Of a stretch of DNA of 64,000 bases, positions 11,501 to 24,527 are shown piece by piece. How positions within the stretch are numbered: the first letter of the stretch is position 1; every line of letters starts with the position of its first letter. The stretch spans positions 38,065,375 through 38,129,374 of the forward strand of contig CM031609.1 of NCBI GenBank assembly GCA_018398815.1, given 5' to 3'. Below the pieces are notes generated by a model. The model had not been told where the DNA came from and ran no database searches. It saw only the letters and a list, made by a program, of their open reading frames with translations. This stretch comes from Conus ventricosus. Lineage: Eukaryota > Mollusca > Gastropoda > Neogastropoda > Conidae. Both the position numbers and the translations under genes were made by a program.

Positions 11501-14500
11501 TTTCTTGCCCTTTAAAAGTGCTCGACAACAGGGATAACTTAAATGACGCAAGTCCAAAAAAAGGGTTTTACAAAACATATATTCCCTATTTTTTTCATCC
11601 CTTATCTTTTTTGTGAAATTTAAAGGGGGTTTTAAAATTTATCACTTGTGTACAAATCTTTAAATTGACCGAAGAGTTCCCTAATCTTAACCCGTTAGAG
11701 GGGCCTTTTGGGCCCGTCGGTCGACGCCGAAGTAAAAATGTTTTCCCAGGGGGCCCTATGGGCCGTCCACTGCGTCATGATTTTTCTTAAATTTTTTCAT
11801 TCTTTTCTTTTCCTATCAACGGAAACTAAATGAGTGTGCGTCCCAAAGCTTATATGTCTTTTAGTCTTAAAATAAAAAGGAAAGACCACCCCGTGGGGGG
11901 AAACCCCATTTATTCTCATCCCCCCCCTTTGAGGGATGACCACCCAGCACTTGTTCGTTTGCAAAGATGGCGGCGAAAACCTTCGAAAAACCCCAAAGCG
12001 ACCAAATAACGTTTTTACAAGTGAGAGGCTCTGCTGATGTTTTTTGAAAAGGGGACAATAATCTTTTATTCAACGTTTCACTCGAGCATGAAGGTGAGAT
12101 GAGGTAGGGGTGGAATTGCCGCCCAATTTTTTTTTTTTGTCTGTTATGAGTAGGGCTGTGTGACCTCGTGTGTGTTCAGCCGACTTGTGTGGGAACGAGC
12201 CCCCTTGGTGTACTCTGCCTGCGTGCCGGGGGCCCAGTGATGTAAAAAGTCAGCGCGAGAGGGGGGGGCGTGGCCTGCTCGGGGGCGTAAACACGGTGCA
12301 GAGGGAAAAAATGGGGGAAGATGAGGGTAAAAGAAAAAGGGGTTGAAGCCCAGCAAGGGGGGTTTGGGGGGAAAGGGGGGGGGGGGGGGGGGGGGGGCGT
12401 GGCGGGGACTGGTCAGTCTGCAAGAGTGTGAGCATCTTGATAGTTTTCTAAATGTTTTTATTTTCATTTAAGGTGTAGTGTGAAAATAAAAAATTTTTTT
12501 TTCACCCTTTTTTGCTTTGTGTTCTTGTTTGGATGTGGATGTAGTGGTAAATACATATTTTTTTGGGTTGTGCAAAAAAATTTTTCCCAAATTTAAATGC
12601 CTAAATATTTTTTTTTATTATCTTTTTTTAAAAAACAAAAAAAACCCCCAGATTAAAAAATCTTCTTTCCCAATTTCCTTCAAAAATTATATTGCTTTCT
12701 TTTTTTCCTATTTTTGTAGTTTCTGAGCTAGAATTTTTGTTATTTATTTCCCCCCAAAACAAGAGATTTTTCCCGGCCTGGGGGAAAGGTTTGTTTGTAT
12801 ATTTTTTAGGCATGAACGGCACTGAACAGATTAAGGATAAAAAAATCTTGGAAAAAGAAAAAAAAGTAGCAAGTTCTAAAAAGATAAAAAAAAATGAGGT
12901 TTTGGGGTTTCTGTCTGAAAATAGGACTTAATGGGAAAAAGCAGATTTCAGCTGAAACAAATAAGGGGAAAAAGTTTTAAATTTATTGAACGGAAGTTGA
13001 TAATAACGTTTTTAAATTTAAAAGGGGACATTTGGAGAGAACAGACATTTTTTAAAAGTTCCCCTAGGACATCTGTATTTTCCCCTCCACAGGCACTTGC
13101 CCTCCCCACATCTTTTCTCCCTCTTCAACCCACCCCCCAAACCCTCCCCAACTCCCCTCCCCAAATGTCCCCTTTGCCCCCTCTCCTTTTCCATGTTCTC
13201 CGGGCACATACATAAAAAATTTTCAGGGGGGACTTGGGTTCATGGGGCCCAGAAGTCAAATTAGAGAACTGGGGCACAAAAAATTTTTTGTTGTCAGGGC
13301 CAAGGGACTTGGAAAAAAAACCCCAGAATTTTCACTTGCAAAAAACTTCTACAGCCAGAAAATAGAAGACCATTTTGAGCAGGGGGTCCAGAAAAAAAGG
13401 GGAAAAAAAGGGGTGTGAAAAGGGTTTTTTGGGTGTTTTATGTTTCTTTGAGTTGGGGTTTTTCTTTTTCTTCTGTTTCTTCCCCTGCCTTTGCTGTTTC
13501 CCCCCTGACTTGTTTTTTGTGGATACAGGAAGAAAGGGCGTCGCTTTTAAAATGGGCGTCCACCTTTCCAAGGTAAAAAGAAATAAGTGAAAATTTCCTT
13601 TTGGGTTCAGTGTTGTTTTTATGGTTTATTTGGCATATGGGGTTGTGTGCCGGGTTTTTACCATGGATTAAAATTATTCAAAATTTTTCTTATGAGGGGG
13701 CAAGTGCATATTGGGCAGGTTTTGAAGTATTTTTTCTGTTTTATTATTTTTTTTTGTTAGTGTGGACCCTGTTTGCGCAAAACAGACAAAAGCTCCAACC
13801 CCTTTGGTTTTTATTTGTTTACCCCTTTAGGGAAAAAGATCCCAGCGCTTTTTTTACTGTTTAAAGTTTTTTTTAGGTTGTTTTATTGCTTTTTGCAAAA
13901 AGGAAAAAATAGTAAAATAACCCACCTTTTTTTCACTAAAAATGCTGTAGCTTCAATATTTTAGGGAATCAATGAATGAAATTTTTCAGGTAATGCGTAA
14001 AAATTCAACTTTGAGTAAAGGATTTGTGCTTTGGTAGTAAATATTAAAAAAAATTAGGAGGGGGGTTTTAAAATTTTGTTTAAAAATTAAACCCCCCATG
14101 GGATTGCAACACATTCCCAAACCCCTATCAGGTGGTTTTTGTGGTTCTCTGTCTTTCTTTATTGAAAAAAGTTTTCTAAAAACATTTCGCAAAATTTTCC
14201 TCATCCCAAATTTTTGATTGCTCAGAATTTTTTAAAAAAGATTTTATTTTTCTAGAACTTTTATGGCAAAGGGTTTAAATTTTCTTTGGGTTTGGGAAGC
14301 AGATTCCCTTTTTTGAATGTTTTAGGACCTTAAAAATCATTTTTGTGGTTCCTTTCTCTCTAAGGTTGGTGAAAAGGTATGAGGAAATAGGCTCAGTGGT
14401 GGGAAAGGGAAAGGGGGGTTTATTTAAATCATTTTTGAGGGTGTATGACATACATCGACGGGCGGTCAAAAAGGGTTTATTCTCACTTCCTTAAAATTTG

Positions 14501-17270
14501 TGAAAAAGTGAGTGTAGTTTTTTTTACAGGAAAAGCCCTTTTTTTCTGTGTGGGTGGTTTAAAGGTTTTTTACTCTGCAGGGCTGGCTTCTGAGGTTTAA
14601 AATGTTTCGACCCAAAAAAAAGAAAGAAAAAAGTTGGATTTGTCAGGAAAATTTTTTGTACTGTCCCCACCTTGAAATTAATTCACATTATGCAAAAATG
14701 AGAAGGGTTTTGAAAAATGGGATTTACCCCGATTGAAGCCCCAAAAACGTTTTAAAAGGGAAATGTTAAAGGAGCAAAGAAGTGTCCAAATTTCACATTT
14801 TACCAAAAAAAAAGCTCCAATCTACAACTAGAAATGATCCATCGAAAATTTTAGGTGTTTAGATGGCAACAGGGGGCATTCATTTGTAAAGACCTCAAAA
14901 TAGGGGGTCAGAAGACTTGAAAATTTTAATGGTGTTTCCCGTCATTAACTTCTCTAGGAAAAACATATGTGTGTCATTTTATTTGGATTTTTCATGCCTA
15001 TGATACTGAAACTTTGTCATCGTTTATGTTTAGAATTTTATATCACCAGATCGCAGAAAGGGTTTTTTTTTGCCCCTGAAAACAAAAATGTGCAGTTTTG
15101 CGTTGGGTCTAATTCAGAGGGTTTTCCCCTGTTTTGATATATTTTAAAGGTTTTTACCTCGAAATTTGCTGTTGAGATGCCCCTTGGGATTAGTGATCGT
15201 TTTTTTTGGGGCCTTATTTAATTAATTTAAGGGGAAAGAGAGGGGAAAAAAAAGGAAAAAAAGTGTGTGGGGGGTCTGTGGTTTACATGTATTTGTGCAT
15301 GTGAAATTTTTACCAGGAAAAAAGCGTTTAGGCATTTTAAGTACTTTTTTGGGGGGTTGGTTAAACCCGAATTTTGCAGTGGCTCTGAATTTTTTTTGTT
15401 TAAAATTTTTTCCTTTTGTTACTGTTTTTTTGTTGGTTTTTAGCCCTTCCCTCACAGCCCTTTCAGGGTTGTGGTAACCGGGTTTTCCCAAGTGTCCTGA
15501 AGTTGTACGTATATTTTGTGTTTAAGTACCCGCGAAAAACCAGTAAGGGTTTTTATGGGTTTTTATTTCGTTATTTATGGTCAGTGTGCTTGTGTCCATG
15601 AAAGGGGTTCATCCGAAACGGGTTGTACACTGTGGTAGACCTGAGACAATAACAATTTTTTCACCCCACTTAAAAAAGGGAGTCCAGTGTTTGATCATTT
15701 GGGGCTGTTACACCCATTTTAAATTTTGTACCCAAAAAAAACATTCTGTTAACTGTCCATTGTTTTTTTTGGGAAACTGGGGTTTCCTGGCAAATTCATG
15801 AATATTAAGCTTAAATTTTTTTTTTTAAAAATTTTCGCTGAAATGATTTTTAAAATTTTTTAAATTTTAAAGGGGGTAGCGTTTTAGATTTTTTGAATTT
15901 GGTAATAAGGCCTTGGGATGCTTTTTTGACCCAAAAATTGTCAAAGGAGAGGGGGCAGAGGGGGTTTAAAGCAGAATAAAAATGTATAAGTTTGAATTTT
16001 TATCACAAAATTCATGATGTTTTTTTTTTTAGGTGCCTGTTGGGGCAAGATTTTGTGGATTAAAAAAAGGCCCGATTTGGTTTTTTTTGGAAAAAAAATG
16101 CGAACATTCTCTTGAAATTTTTTGTGTGTTTTTGGTGGGGGAAGGCCCTTTTGCTGTCTTGTCCTTAAGTAGAACATTTAAAAAGGGGGGTATGGGTTAC
16201 CGTGGTTTCTTCAATAGTGTCAGTAAAAACGAAATCACTTTGGGCGCTTTTCCCGTTGTAGGATCATGGAAAAACCCTCAAGGAGTAACCTTTAGAGCCA
16301 CCCTGACGACCTTCACTATAGTGATGGATTTCTAAGGGGTGCTTTTGTCTTGAAAATTTTAGGGGTCTTTTTGGGTGTCACTCTGTGATAAAACGGGGAG
16401 CTTTTAAAATTTTCCCGACATTCCCGGCTGAAGGTATGTGTTGGCTGGGAGAAGGGGGTGCCCATTTGGTAACATTTCTTTTATTTACTGCCCACACATG
16501 ATGTTTTTGATGTTGTCCCTTTTTCCCAAAATTGACCCTGAGGGCTCCTGGCGACTTGAAGATTGGGCTGTATGCCGGGGAAATTTACTGGAAAAATGTT
16601 GGGTTTATTTTTTTTCCCATTTCCCATTACAAAAATTTTTGCATCTGGGTTTTTTGGGTTTGGGAGGGAAAAAAAAAAAAAAAAAGATTTAATCATATTT
16701 TGTGTGAAGCAGTTTCTTTCCTTTCAAAAAAAATTCTCGCCCTTCGTTTATTGGGGCCTTTTATGGCTTTTTAAGTACAGTTTTTTGCACGAGACGGGAA
16801 ATTTCTGCTTGGGGAACGTTACCCTTTAAATTTTTATTTTTAAAGAAAATTTATGGTGAAAGTTCTAACACGAATGGGTTCATTTTTTGGGGAGAATTTA
16901 GAATGTGATTGGGGACAGTGGTTGGGTTTTGGGTTTAAATTTGGACCTGCGAATTTTTAAAATTTAGAAAAAGAAGAAGAAAGAGAGAAAAAAAAAAAAG
17001 AAAACTTTGGGGACCTTGTGTTTCAGGAAAACAACCCCCTCAAGGGGCCCCAAAAATTCTGTAATTATCCCCATTTGTTTTTTCTTTAATTTTTTAAACA
17101 AAATTTTGTTTGTTTAAATGAAAGGGGGGGTGTCTGAAGGGGGGAGAGTGGGAGTGGTCACTTGCCCCCAGGGGCCCTTCTTCCCCCGCCCCTTTTGTAA
17201 AGCCCGAACCCCTTTTGAATTTTTTGCTATATTTTTTATGCATATTTGGGGTAAAAATTTGATAAAAAAC

Positions 17271-17318
17271 CCCCCCACAAACAAAACAACACACAAACCA
17301 CACACACCCCACACACAT
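17271..17318. repeat. CA-rich microsatellite
   Basis: CACAAACAAAACAACACACAAA-type repeat followed by CACACCCCACACACA, in the damaged block. It is probably a degraded (CA)n tract. Confidence 0.6.
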
Positions 17319-20300
17319 TCTTGGGAGAAATTCCTGAGTGGGAAATTAAAAATGCAAAGTTAACCCTTTGGTGGGCTTGGTGGGTTTTACCAAAAAAAAA
17401 AACGATCTTGCCATCTCGCATGTGCGGAAAAAGTCGTGTTGCTTTTTTAAAAAAACTTTTGATACGGGTTTCATAGGAGCCAAAAGTGGGGAATACAGGT
17501 CCCGAAATATTGGGGGGGGGGGGGGGGGACTGTTTGGGGGGTTTTGAATTTTTTGTTAAGATTGTTTTTTGGAAAAGGCTTTTTTAAAGTAATTGTGTTT
17601 GGGAAAAAATTCTCTTTACTGTGTTGCTAACAGATTAGGTTTCCATCTAACCCCCTTTTCTGGAATGATGGCAATGAAAATGACTTTCCCCTTGATCCCT
17701 TTTCTAATTAAAAAAAAAAAAAAAAAAAAAAGGGAAAAAATTTTCACCCCCTTTCTTTGTGAAAAAAGTTTCTTTAAAAAAAAAACTGCAACCCGTAAAC
17801 AATTCATGGTTTAAATTGCAGAGCCTTTAAATAAAAAACTTTCCCGTTTTTTCTCTAAAAACTTCCCGGCCAGGAAAAACCCCCAAATTCAGAAAAAAAA
17901 TGGACCCTTTTTCCAAAACTTTCTTTCAAGGGCCCCCTAAAAAAATTGAAAAGTTTTTTATGTGTTTGGGGGTTTGTCAGTTTTGTTCTTTTTTTTTTTT
18001 TTTTCTTTTTAAAGAGAAAATAATTGAAACCAAAATGTTGTATGGTTTGCCCCTTTTGGGTTTGGTTTATTTTTATCCCGTACCAGTGTGCGGGATGTAG
18101 GTTGGGTTGGCCCCCTTTTGAATTTCTGATAATGTTTTTAAATGCTTGAAAAAGGGGGCTGTCTAGTTATCCCTTTTTTCATGACCCAAAAATTTATCCC
18201 GTGGGTTTAAACCCGAGAAGGGGGTTTAGCATAAAATGGGGGTTTTTTTTTTCAGGGTTTTAGGTTTTTTGCTGTTTGGATCACTGAGTGCAGGCCTAAA
18301 AAGCAAGCATTGTTTTAGAAAGTGGTGGGTTTCCTTTCTAAATTCCCTGTAATCCACCCCTATTCAGAACGAGGATTAAAAGGGGCGAAATGTAGCATTT
18401 CCGTAAAACGTTTTAAAAAAGCATCTTTACGAAAATGATTGGGTGTACTAATTTCCATACAATGAAAATTCTCAGGGGGGTTGCCAAAACCCTCCCCTCT
18501 TCATGCTGCACTTTTATGTATTTCCATCTTTAAAAAAAGAATTTGAAGGCGTTGATATTTTGTGCTCTTGATATTGTAGCTATTACTTTTTCCCTTTAAA
18601 GGGGTGCTTCGGGAAAATAAAAGAAAAAGTCTTTTATGGTATGGGTGTATTCAATTTTTTTGTGCTGTTTCTTTGGGTTTTTTAGTTTGTTTAAAAAGGG
18701 CTGGGCCCCACTTAAGGCTCCCAAAATTTTTTGATAACCTTTTAAAATTTTTTTTAAAAATATCTCTTCTTAAATTTTTCTTTCCTTTCCCGTGAGAAAT
18801 GTTGAGTTTTTCTCCACAGAAAAAAATTTTGGGAATTTCCCGGGACTAATTTCGTTCGTAAACCTGATTTGGGAAATTTTTGATCAACCAGAACCTTCAA
18901 ATTTAAAAAGGGCCCGGGCTCGGAGGTTGGGAGATTAAAAGTGGGAAATCCATAGATGTTGGGCCAAACTTGGGGAAAACAGCAGTGGGAACAAAAACAG
19001 TAGCTAAACCCGGGGGGATCTCCAGAGAATTGGGAAAATGTACACAGGTTTACAGGCACGTACCACAGTCCCAAGGGTTTTTTATGTGTGGAATTTGGAT
19101 GCAAGAATACTTCATATCGGCTGAAGGAATTTGATGAAGACCCGAAAAAAAGGTGACTATGAGTTTAATAAAAATTGAAAATGGCCCGCGGATTTTGAAG
19201 CTTTTGGCCATTTTGGCCTAATTAAAATTCTGTAATCTAATATCTTTGAGCTGACGGTTTAAAAAAAAGGTTTTCTGCATGTGGTTGACCTTTTTTTTCC
19301 CCCAGTCCCTGTGTCAGTGTTTATATCCTTTTTTTTTTTATTAATTTGTTTTATTTTTTTATTTTTTTAGCCCTTTTTTTTTTGGGCCTTTTCGGGGGCA
19401 TTCATGCATTCAATATTATGTCTTGTGCAGCCACTTTTGGGAAACAGGGTAAACTTGTTTTGAAATGTTGCCAATTTTTTTTTTGGTATTTGATTGTTGC
19501 AAAATCAAGTTTTGTTTTTACCCCAAAAAAAAAAAGAAAAAGAGAGAGAAAGAGAGAAAAAGGAAAAAGAGAGAAAATTAAAGGGATGGTAGACAGGTTG
19601 TGAAAAAATGGTAATGATTTTCGGGCCCTCAACAGGAAGAAAAAAAGGCGGGGGTCGCAGTCGGGAGAGAGGGTAAAATGGCAAGAAGTCTTTTGAAAGA
19701 TAGAGAATGTAGAGAGTTCAGTTATTGTGATGTATTTAACCCGAGAGGAGGGAAAGAAAAGTGTTCAGGTTTCCAAACTGATAAGTGTTGACTTCACCCC
19801 GTAAGAAATTATTTCGTTGCCCAGGGGGGTAATGGGATGATTTGAATGCAAAGTTTTTTTTTTTCTGTCTGCAGTAAAAAATAAAGTTTAAAATATAAGC
19901 TTTATTCCCCCCAGGGGTGGGGTGTGTTGATGCCTATGAAACATTTGATGTCAACTTATCAAATTTTTCAGGGAAATTTCCCCGCAAGTAAAAGTCTGTT
20001 CAAATTAGGGTTTTAAAAAAAAAAAATCAAAATTTTAAATTAATTTTGAATTCGTTTTGGGGAAAGAAAAAAGGGGTTGATTTTTTTTAAAGGGATGAAT
20101 TTTGTCGAATTTGGGCCCAAAATATGTTTGTAAAAGTCCCTCAATTGATACGTTAAAACCTCATTTACTTTATGAAACTTCATTGAGGGGGTTTTTAAAA
20201 GGTCAGGTGTGATAGTTGGGGTCCCGTTAAAAATTTTAAAATTGTTCTGCTTTTCAAAATCTTAAAATTTAAAGTTGCTACCACACTGTGAATTGATTGA

Positions 20301-20449
20301 TTTTTTTTTTTTTTTTCCTGGTTGAATATGTGGGTTTCACCGCCATTTGTAATGAGATGAAACTATGGAGTATGTGCGATGTTCTGTGAAGTAAAAAGGA
20401 GATAAAAGTGTGAAAAAAAAATTTTTATTGGATTTCGTGTGATTTTGAT

Positions 20450-20547
20450 ATGTATATATATATTTTATATTATATATATATTTTATATTTTAAAATATTA
20501 TAATTTAAAAGAGAGGAGGAGGGGGAAAGAGAGAGAGAGAGAGAGGA
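20450..20547. repeat. AT-rich repeat followed by GA microsatellite
   Basis: TATATATA/TTTTATATT repeats to about 20,505 are followed by GAGGAGGGGGAAA and a (GA)n run to about 20,547. Confidence 0.8.
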
Positions 20548-20767
20548 ATGCAGCTTTTATTTGAAGCTGATACAGATTACATGTTCCTTTTAAGATGTCG
20601 GGCCAAGCTTTCACCGCATGGGCCACAAAGTGGGCAGCCCGTCCTTGCTAGTGGGCGAAAACCAAACTGCCCTTTCCTGATGTATTGAAATTGGTTTGAG
20701 TTCCCTTTCGGTTTGGTTGAATTGCGCAAGAAAACACGAGCTGAAGGTCTACTTTGCCCCTGTGCAG

Positions 20768-21044
20768 TCACCGCGGAAAAAAGCACGAGGAAAAAAAAAT
20801 CAAGGAGGAGAGAGAGATCGGGAAAAGAGACCGGGGGAGAAGCGGCCAGTCGAAGCAGAAAAGGAGGAAAAAAGATGAAGGGAAGGTCGTCGGGGCCCCG
20901 AAAGGGCGTGGGCGAAGGGGAGGGTTTCCCCCTTTCCCCCGCGTGCTCCGGGAAAAGGACGGCAAGAAAGGGGAGGAGGGGGGGGGCGGGAGGCAGGGGC
21001 GGCGGCGGGGAGGGGGGAGGAGGCGCGGGAGGCAGTCCTCACAG
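20768..21044 (+). CDS. RBM39: candidate RBM39 RS-rich exon (damaged)
   Basis: A polypyrimidine-poor but usable acceptor (CCCCTGTGCAG) precedes a G/A-rich stretch coding for Lys, Arg, Glu and Asp with some Ser. Its frames contain pieces such as KSRRRERSGKE, GGERDREKRPGEK and ASRSRKGGKK. It ends at CACAG followed by GTAGAA, a possible donor. In RBM39 the N-terminal peptide is followed by an RS domain of alternating Arg/Ser/Glu/Lys, which binds other SR proteins and directs the protein to nuclear speckles. Position between the start exon and RRM1 fits. Smearing and frame changes mean no single frame is open throughout, and the last 100 bases turn into a G-run. It could instead be simple GA-rich sequence. 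Confidence 0.4.
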
Positions 21045-21118
21045 GTAGAAAATTGTATTGTGCATTTTGCTAATCGCAAAATTCCGTAGAGTGTATCGTA
21101 TAAACTGCAAGGGAAAAG

Positions 21119-21254
21119 TACACACACATCACACACACCCCAAAAACACACCCAAACACCACCCACACCCAACACACGCACACAACACACACCCCAACAA
21201 CAACACACACACACACCCACACACAAAAACCACACCCCCCCCGCGCGCGCGCGA
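21119..21254. repeat. CA microsatellite with CG end
   Basis: ACACACACATCACACACACCCC-type repeat with many CCAAAC interruptions, ending in CGCGCGCGCG. The His/Thr and Cys/Val frames over it are artefacts. Confidence 0.85.
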
Positions 21255-23491
21255 ATAAGATGATATGCGGGCTTGTTGTTGTAAACCAAAAAAAACAAGA
21301 CAATGACCGGACATTAGCAAGCAGAGTTTAAAAGATCCAAGCATTTTTTAATGTTTTAAAATTATCCTTGATAGGGAGTCCAAAAGGGGATAGTAAAATT
21401 TTGTATTTTGTGCTTTTCCTTTTTGTATGTAAAGGAGTTTGGTGAATTTGTTATTGAAAAATCCCGATTTAAAGGAAAAAATTTTGTACTGAAATTTATC
21501 CCAAAAGTTTTGCTGATATAAAAAGTTTAGGAAAAAAGTTTTGAGCATTAAAGTTTAAACTTTAGGTTTACCTGAGAATTTGAAGGGAAATCGTACTGGA
21601 AACCACCATATGCTGGTTTTGGGTTTTTAAAACCCCATATCAGCAGTCAAACTTTTTGGTGTTGCAGGGCCCAACTGTGTCCAGAAGAGAGAAAAAATTT
21701 AAAGTGTGTTTTTAGAATGTTTTTTTTTTCTAGGGAAAAAAAAAAAGAAAAATGGTGTAGTAAGTTTTCCCGAAAAGAGGAAAAAACCCGGGTTGGGGTC
21801 CAATTGGAAAAAATAGTGGACTTGGGAGGCCGGGTGAATATTTCATGGAAAGATGGTGAATTAAATTACAGATGTTGAATATTACTGTTTACCTTAGAAA
21901 GTTTTTCCAGTTCAAAGAAAAAAAAAAACATGAAATTGTTCCGGGTTCTTCAACAGAGAGGAATGTGTGAAATTTTTCCTGTGTTCCCGCAAAAAGAGAG
22001 GAATATGTGAAATGGGTTTAGTTTTTCTCAACAAAAAAAGACCCTATTTTTTAAAAAAAGTTCATTTTTCTTGGAGGGGCCCCTGTTTTTAAGGATTGAA
22101 AAAAAAAAAGTCAAAAAAAAAAGTTTTGGAAAAAAGGTTGGCCCTTTCCCTTTCATCACTTTTTGAAACTGGTAGACCCAAACTGTTTATCAATAAACAA
22201 GTTGTTGCCCCTCTGATGGCTTCCAATTGAACAAAGGATCATCCACTAAAATCATTGCTCCCTTTTAAAAAAAAAAAAAAAATGAAAGAAAAAAATTTTC
22301 CCGAAACGTTTCCCCTGAAACATGAAATCTATAATCTGCCCTTTTTTTGCTGATGAAACCCCAAACCCGAGTGGAATCTTCCCCCTTTTTTTGGGGGCCC
22401 CAGAGATCATTTTTGGTCGGGTGAAAAAGTTTAGAAATTGGGGGGGGGGGGGGGGGGTTTTTTAACATTTATCGAAATCTTTCCCCCTTAGGCGAAATCC
22501 TTTCGTCGCCCTGGCCCTTTTGCGAGGGCGAGGGGGGGAAAAATATTCCCGAATGCTCGTCGAGCAACCTACCTATGATTCGTTTTGGTCATTTGTTTAC
22601 CCCTGGAAACCCCCCCGGGGACAAGTACAAGAACAAAGTACGACCCCGGGTTTAACCCAATCTATTAACCAAGGGAAATTAAACCGCAGGGCCTTATTTT
22701 GCCCCCATTTTTTTTTTATAAATTTTTGATGGTGACGGCGAAAAAAGTTTCGGGACTTTTAAAAGAAAATGAAAAAGTTTTGGGAAAAAATTCCCTTGTT
22801 TTCCTTTAGTGAAAATAAGTGGAATTGGAAATGGCCCGGATGGTTGTGAACACAAAAACGTTTTTTAGCTTCTGTTTAGCCAAAGATTTTTGCAAAAAAG
22901 ACTGGGGGGTTCTATTAAAAAAAACTGCCGACCCCGGCCCTTTTTCGTGGGACATGGTTGCAAAGACCTATTGGGATGGTTCAAGGGGAAATCAGCGCTG
23001 AAAAACCCTCTTTTGTTGATAAACACCGGTCAGGTGAAAGATCGCCTTTCGAAATTTAAGCTTGGATTATTTGGAACATCGGTGGTGACGTCATCTCTCT
23101 CTCTTCTCCCTTCTCTCCCCCTTTTCTCTTCTCTCTTCCCCTTCTCTCTTTTCCCCTTCATTTCCAAAGGATTTAGATTGTTTAGTGGGAGAGGTATTTT
23201 GTTTCATGATTTGACACACACACATGCACACACACAGTTGCACAGAGTGACACACATGATTCAAACGCTCACACATGCACACTTTTGATCTTGATCATTT
23301 GGTGTCACAGATTATGATTTTTTCAATGTTAAATGACAAAAATCCTTCAGCTTCAGGGGCTTCGCCCCCTGGACCCCACTGGGGCCTTCAGCGGCCCCCA
23401 GACCCCCGCAAAAATTTTCCTCCTTTTTCACTTTTTCTCATTCCCACCTCTGACTAAAATCAGTTCTGCTGAGCTCTAATGATTCTGCTCC
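21255..23491. other. end of the damaged block and transition; no gene seen
   Basis: The smeared character continues to about 23,060. Sequence is then clean, with a CT-rich tract at 23,092-23,160 and a CA-rich tract at 23,213-23,283. A near-repeat, GAGAGGAATGTGTGAAA and GAGAGGAATATGTGAAA, occurs at about 21,956-22,012. No coding exon is recognised. Confidence 0.5.
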
Positions 23492-24519
23492 CAGGGTTCG
23501 TACGCCCCCTTATTTTCTTGAAAAGTGCTTGAGATTTGACATGACCATTTCAAGGCCTGGAAAAGTACTTAAAAATAAGCTGAAGGCCTAACCCCCCTGG
23601 AAAAGTCCTTGAAATTTCAAAATCGGTCACAATCTGTCCTCTCAAAGCAAGGAAGTGACTGTCACTCAAGAAAATGTTTTTTATACGAAATAAATCACAA
23701 TCTCTGTCACTCCATGTGGCTTAGTAGTCCGCTGGACCCTATAAACACTAACTAACTAACTAACCACTCCATGTGGCTTCGTGATCGCCGATCCCGTAGC
23801 AACCGACAACAGCCTAGCTGAAGCAGAAGGGAAGTAACTCGTCAGTGACTAGTGTTTGACTTACTATAGACGTAAGTGTAGAAGCCAACAGAGTTCTTTC
23901 CCTTTGGTTACCATCGGGGTTGTGTCGACGGTCGATGTTTTTGCGCCAAATAGTGCTACTGAGCCTGCAAGATGGGGAAAGGAGACTGCGTTTTCAATGA
24001 TATGTGGGCAGAAAAAGATGCTTTCAAAGGTTGGTTAGCTCGTGGAGAAAACGAACACTCAGCAAGGTGCACATTGTGCAAGAAGAGTTTTAGTATCTCG
24101 GGTATGGGCATCAGTGCTGTGAAGAGTCATGCTGATGGAGTGAAACACAAACGGTTGGTGGAACATGAACATGAGAATAAGAGAAAAGCCGGTGGTGCCA
24201 CACAGCTAACGGAAGCGGTGGTCAGCTCTGTGCTGGTTGTGTTAAACTGTAAAGTCACAGTGTAATTCAGAGAAAACAATGACAACTGTACCTGCCTTCT
24301 TCTTCCATCTACTGGACCTGACCAGTTGTGCTAGCATGAATACGAGGTAAGAAATGATGTTAAGTTAATGATTGATAGTAACAGGCTGCTCATAGAGTTT
24401 AATAAACATAACTTTGCAAGAAAGTTGTTAATTACTACCCCTTGAATGAAGCTGCTAACCCCTGGAAATTCCCTTGAAAACCCCTTGAACTTTTTTTTCT
24501 GATATCTGTGGGAACCCTG
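23492..24519 (+). mobile_element. CAGGG-ended BED-finger DNA transposon derivative
   Basis: The element begins CAGGGTTCGTACGCCC and ends ..GGGAACCCTG, so both ends share inverted CAGGGTTC. It is flanked directly by the 6-bp repeat TGCTCC (23,486-23,491 and 24,520-24,525). Subterminal repeats of the type GGAAAAGTCCTTGAAA occur several times near the left end and as CCTTGAAAACCCCTTGAAC near the right end. CAGGG-type ends and a BED finger point to the hAT superfamily, although classical hAT duplications are 8 bp. At 1,028 bp it carries only the N-terminal finger of a transposase-like protein, so it is a deletion derivative. The 46,123-47,248 element has similar ends and repeats. Confidence 0.75.
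23972..24265 (+). pseudogene. BED-type zinc finger fragment of a transposase-like protein
   Basis: An open frame of 97 codons starts at an ATG and reads through VFNDMWAEKDAFKGWLAR into a finger with Cys-x2-Cys-x16-His-x5-His spacing: RCTLCKKSF, then KSHADGVKH. This is the BED-like DNA-binding finger seen at the N-terminus of hAT-type transposases and related proteins. The frame ends soon after the finger in unrelated residues, so the catalytic RNase H-like domain is absent. It probably cannot transpose. A DNA-binding peptide could still be made if it is transcribed, but nothing shows that it is. Confidence 0.65.
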
Positions 24520-24527
24520 TGCTCCAG

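Larger units (their letters stand above)
7399..20767 (+). other. first RBM39 intron, damaged; no gene seen
   Basis: Thirteen kilobases of smeared sequence with no credible reading frame. Recognisable items are only simple repeats: CA-rich at 8,525-8,578 and 17,271-17,318, poly-A or poly-T runs, and an AT-rich repeat near 20,450-20,505. Transposon remains may be hidden by the damage. Confidence 0.5.
2285..23060. other. damaged low-quality sequence block (homopolymer smearing)
   Basis: From about 2,285 to 23,060 the sequence is dominated by short homopolymer runs such as AAAATTTTTCCCC, unlike the sequence on both sides. Two stretches can be compared with clean counterparts inside the window (about 430-2,280 and 63,324-64,000). 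In both, order is preserved but many bases are replaced by the neighbouring base, and length grows slightly (572 versus 538 bases for the segment ending at 5,094). This looks like uncorrected or low-quality consensus, not biology. Damage is lighter around 18,600-21,300. Coding calls inside the block are therefore tentative, and most apparent reading frames in it mean nothing. The boundaries are approximate. Confidence 0.85.

Noticed and set aside
2285..20700. Many Phe/Lys/Leu-rich small frames that could look like membrane proteins
   Set aside because: They come from smeared A and T runs. None keeps a family motif apart from the RBM39 start exon.
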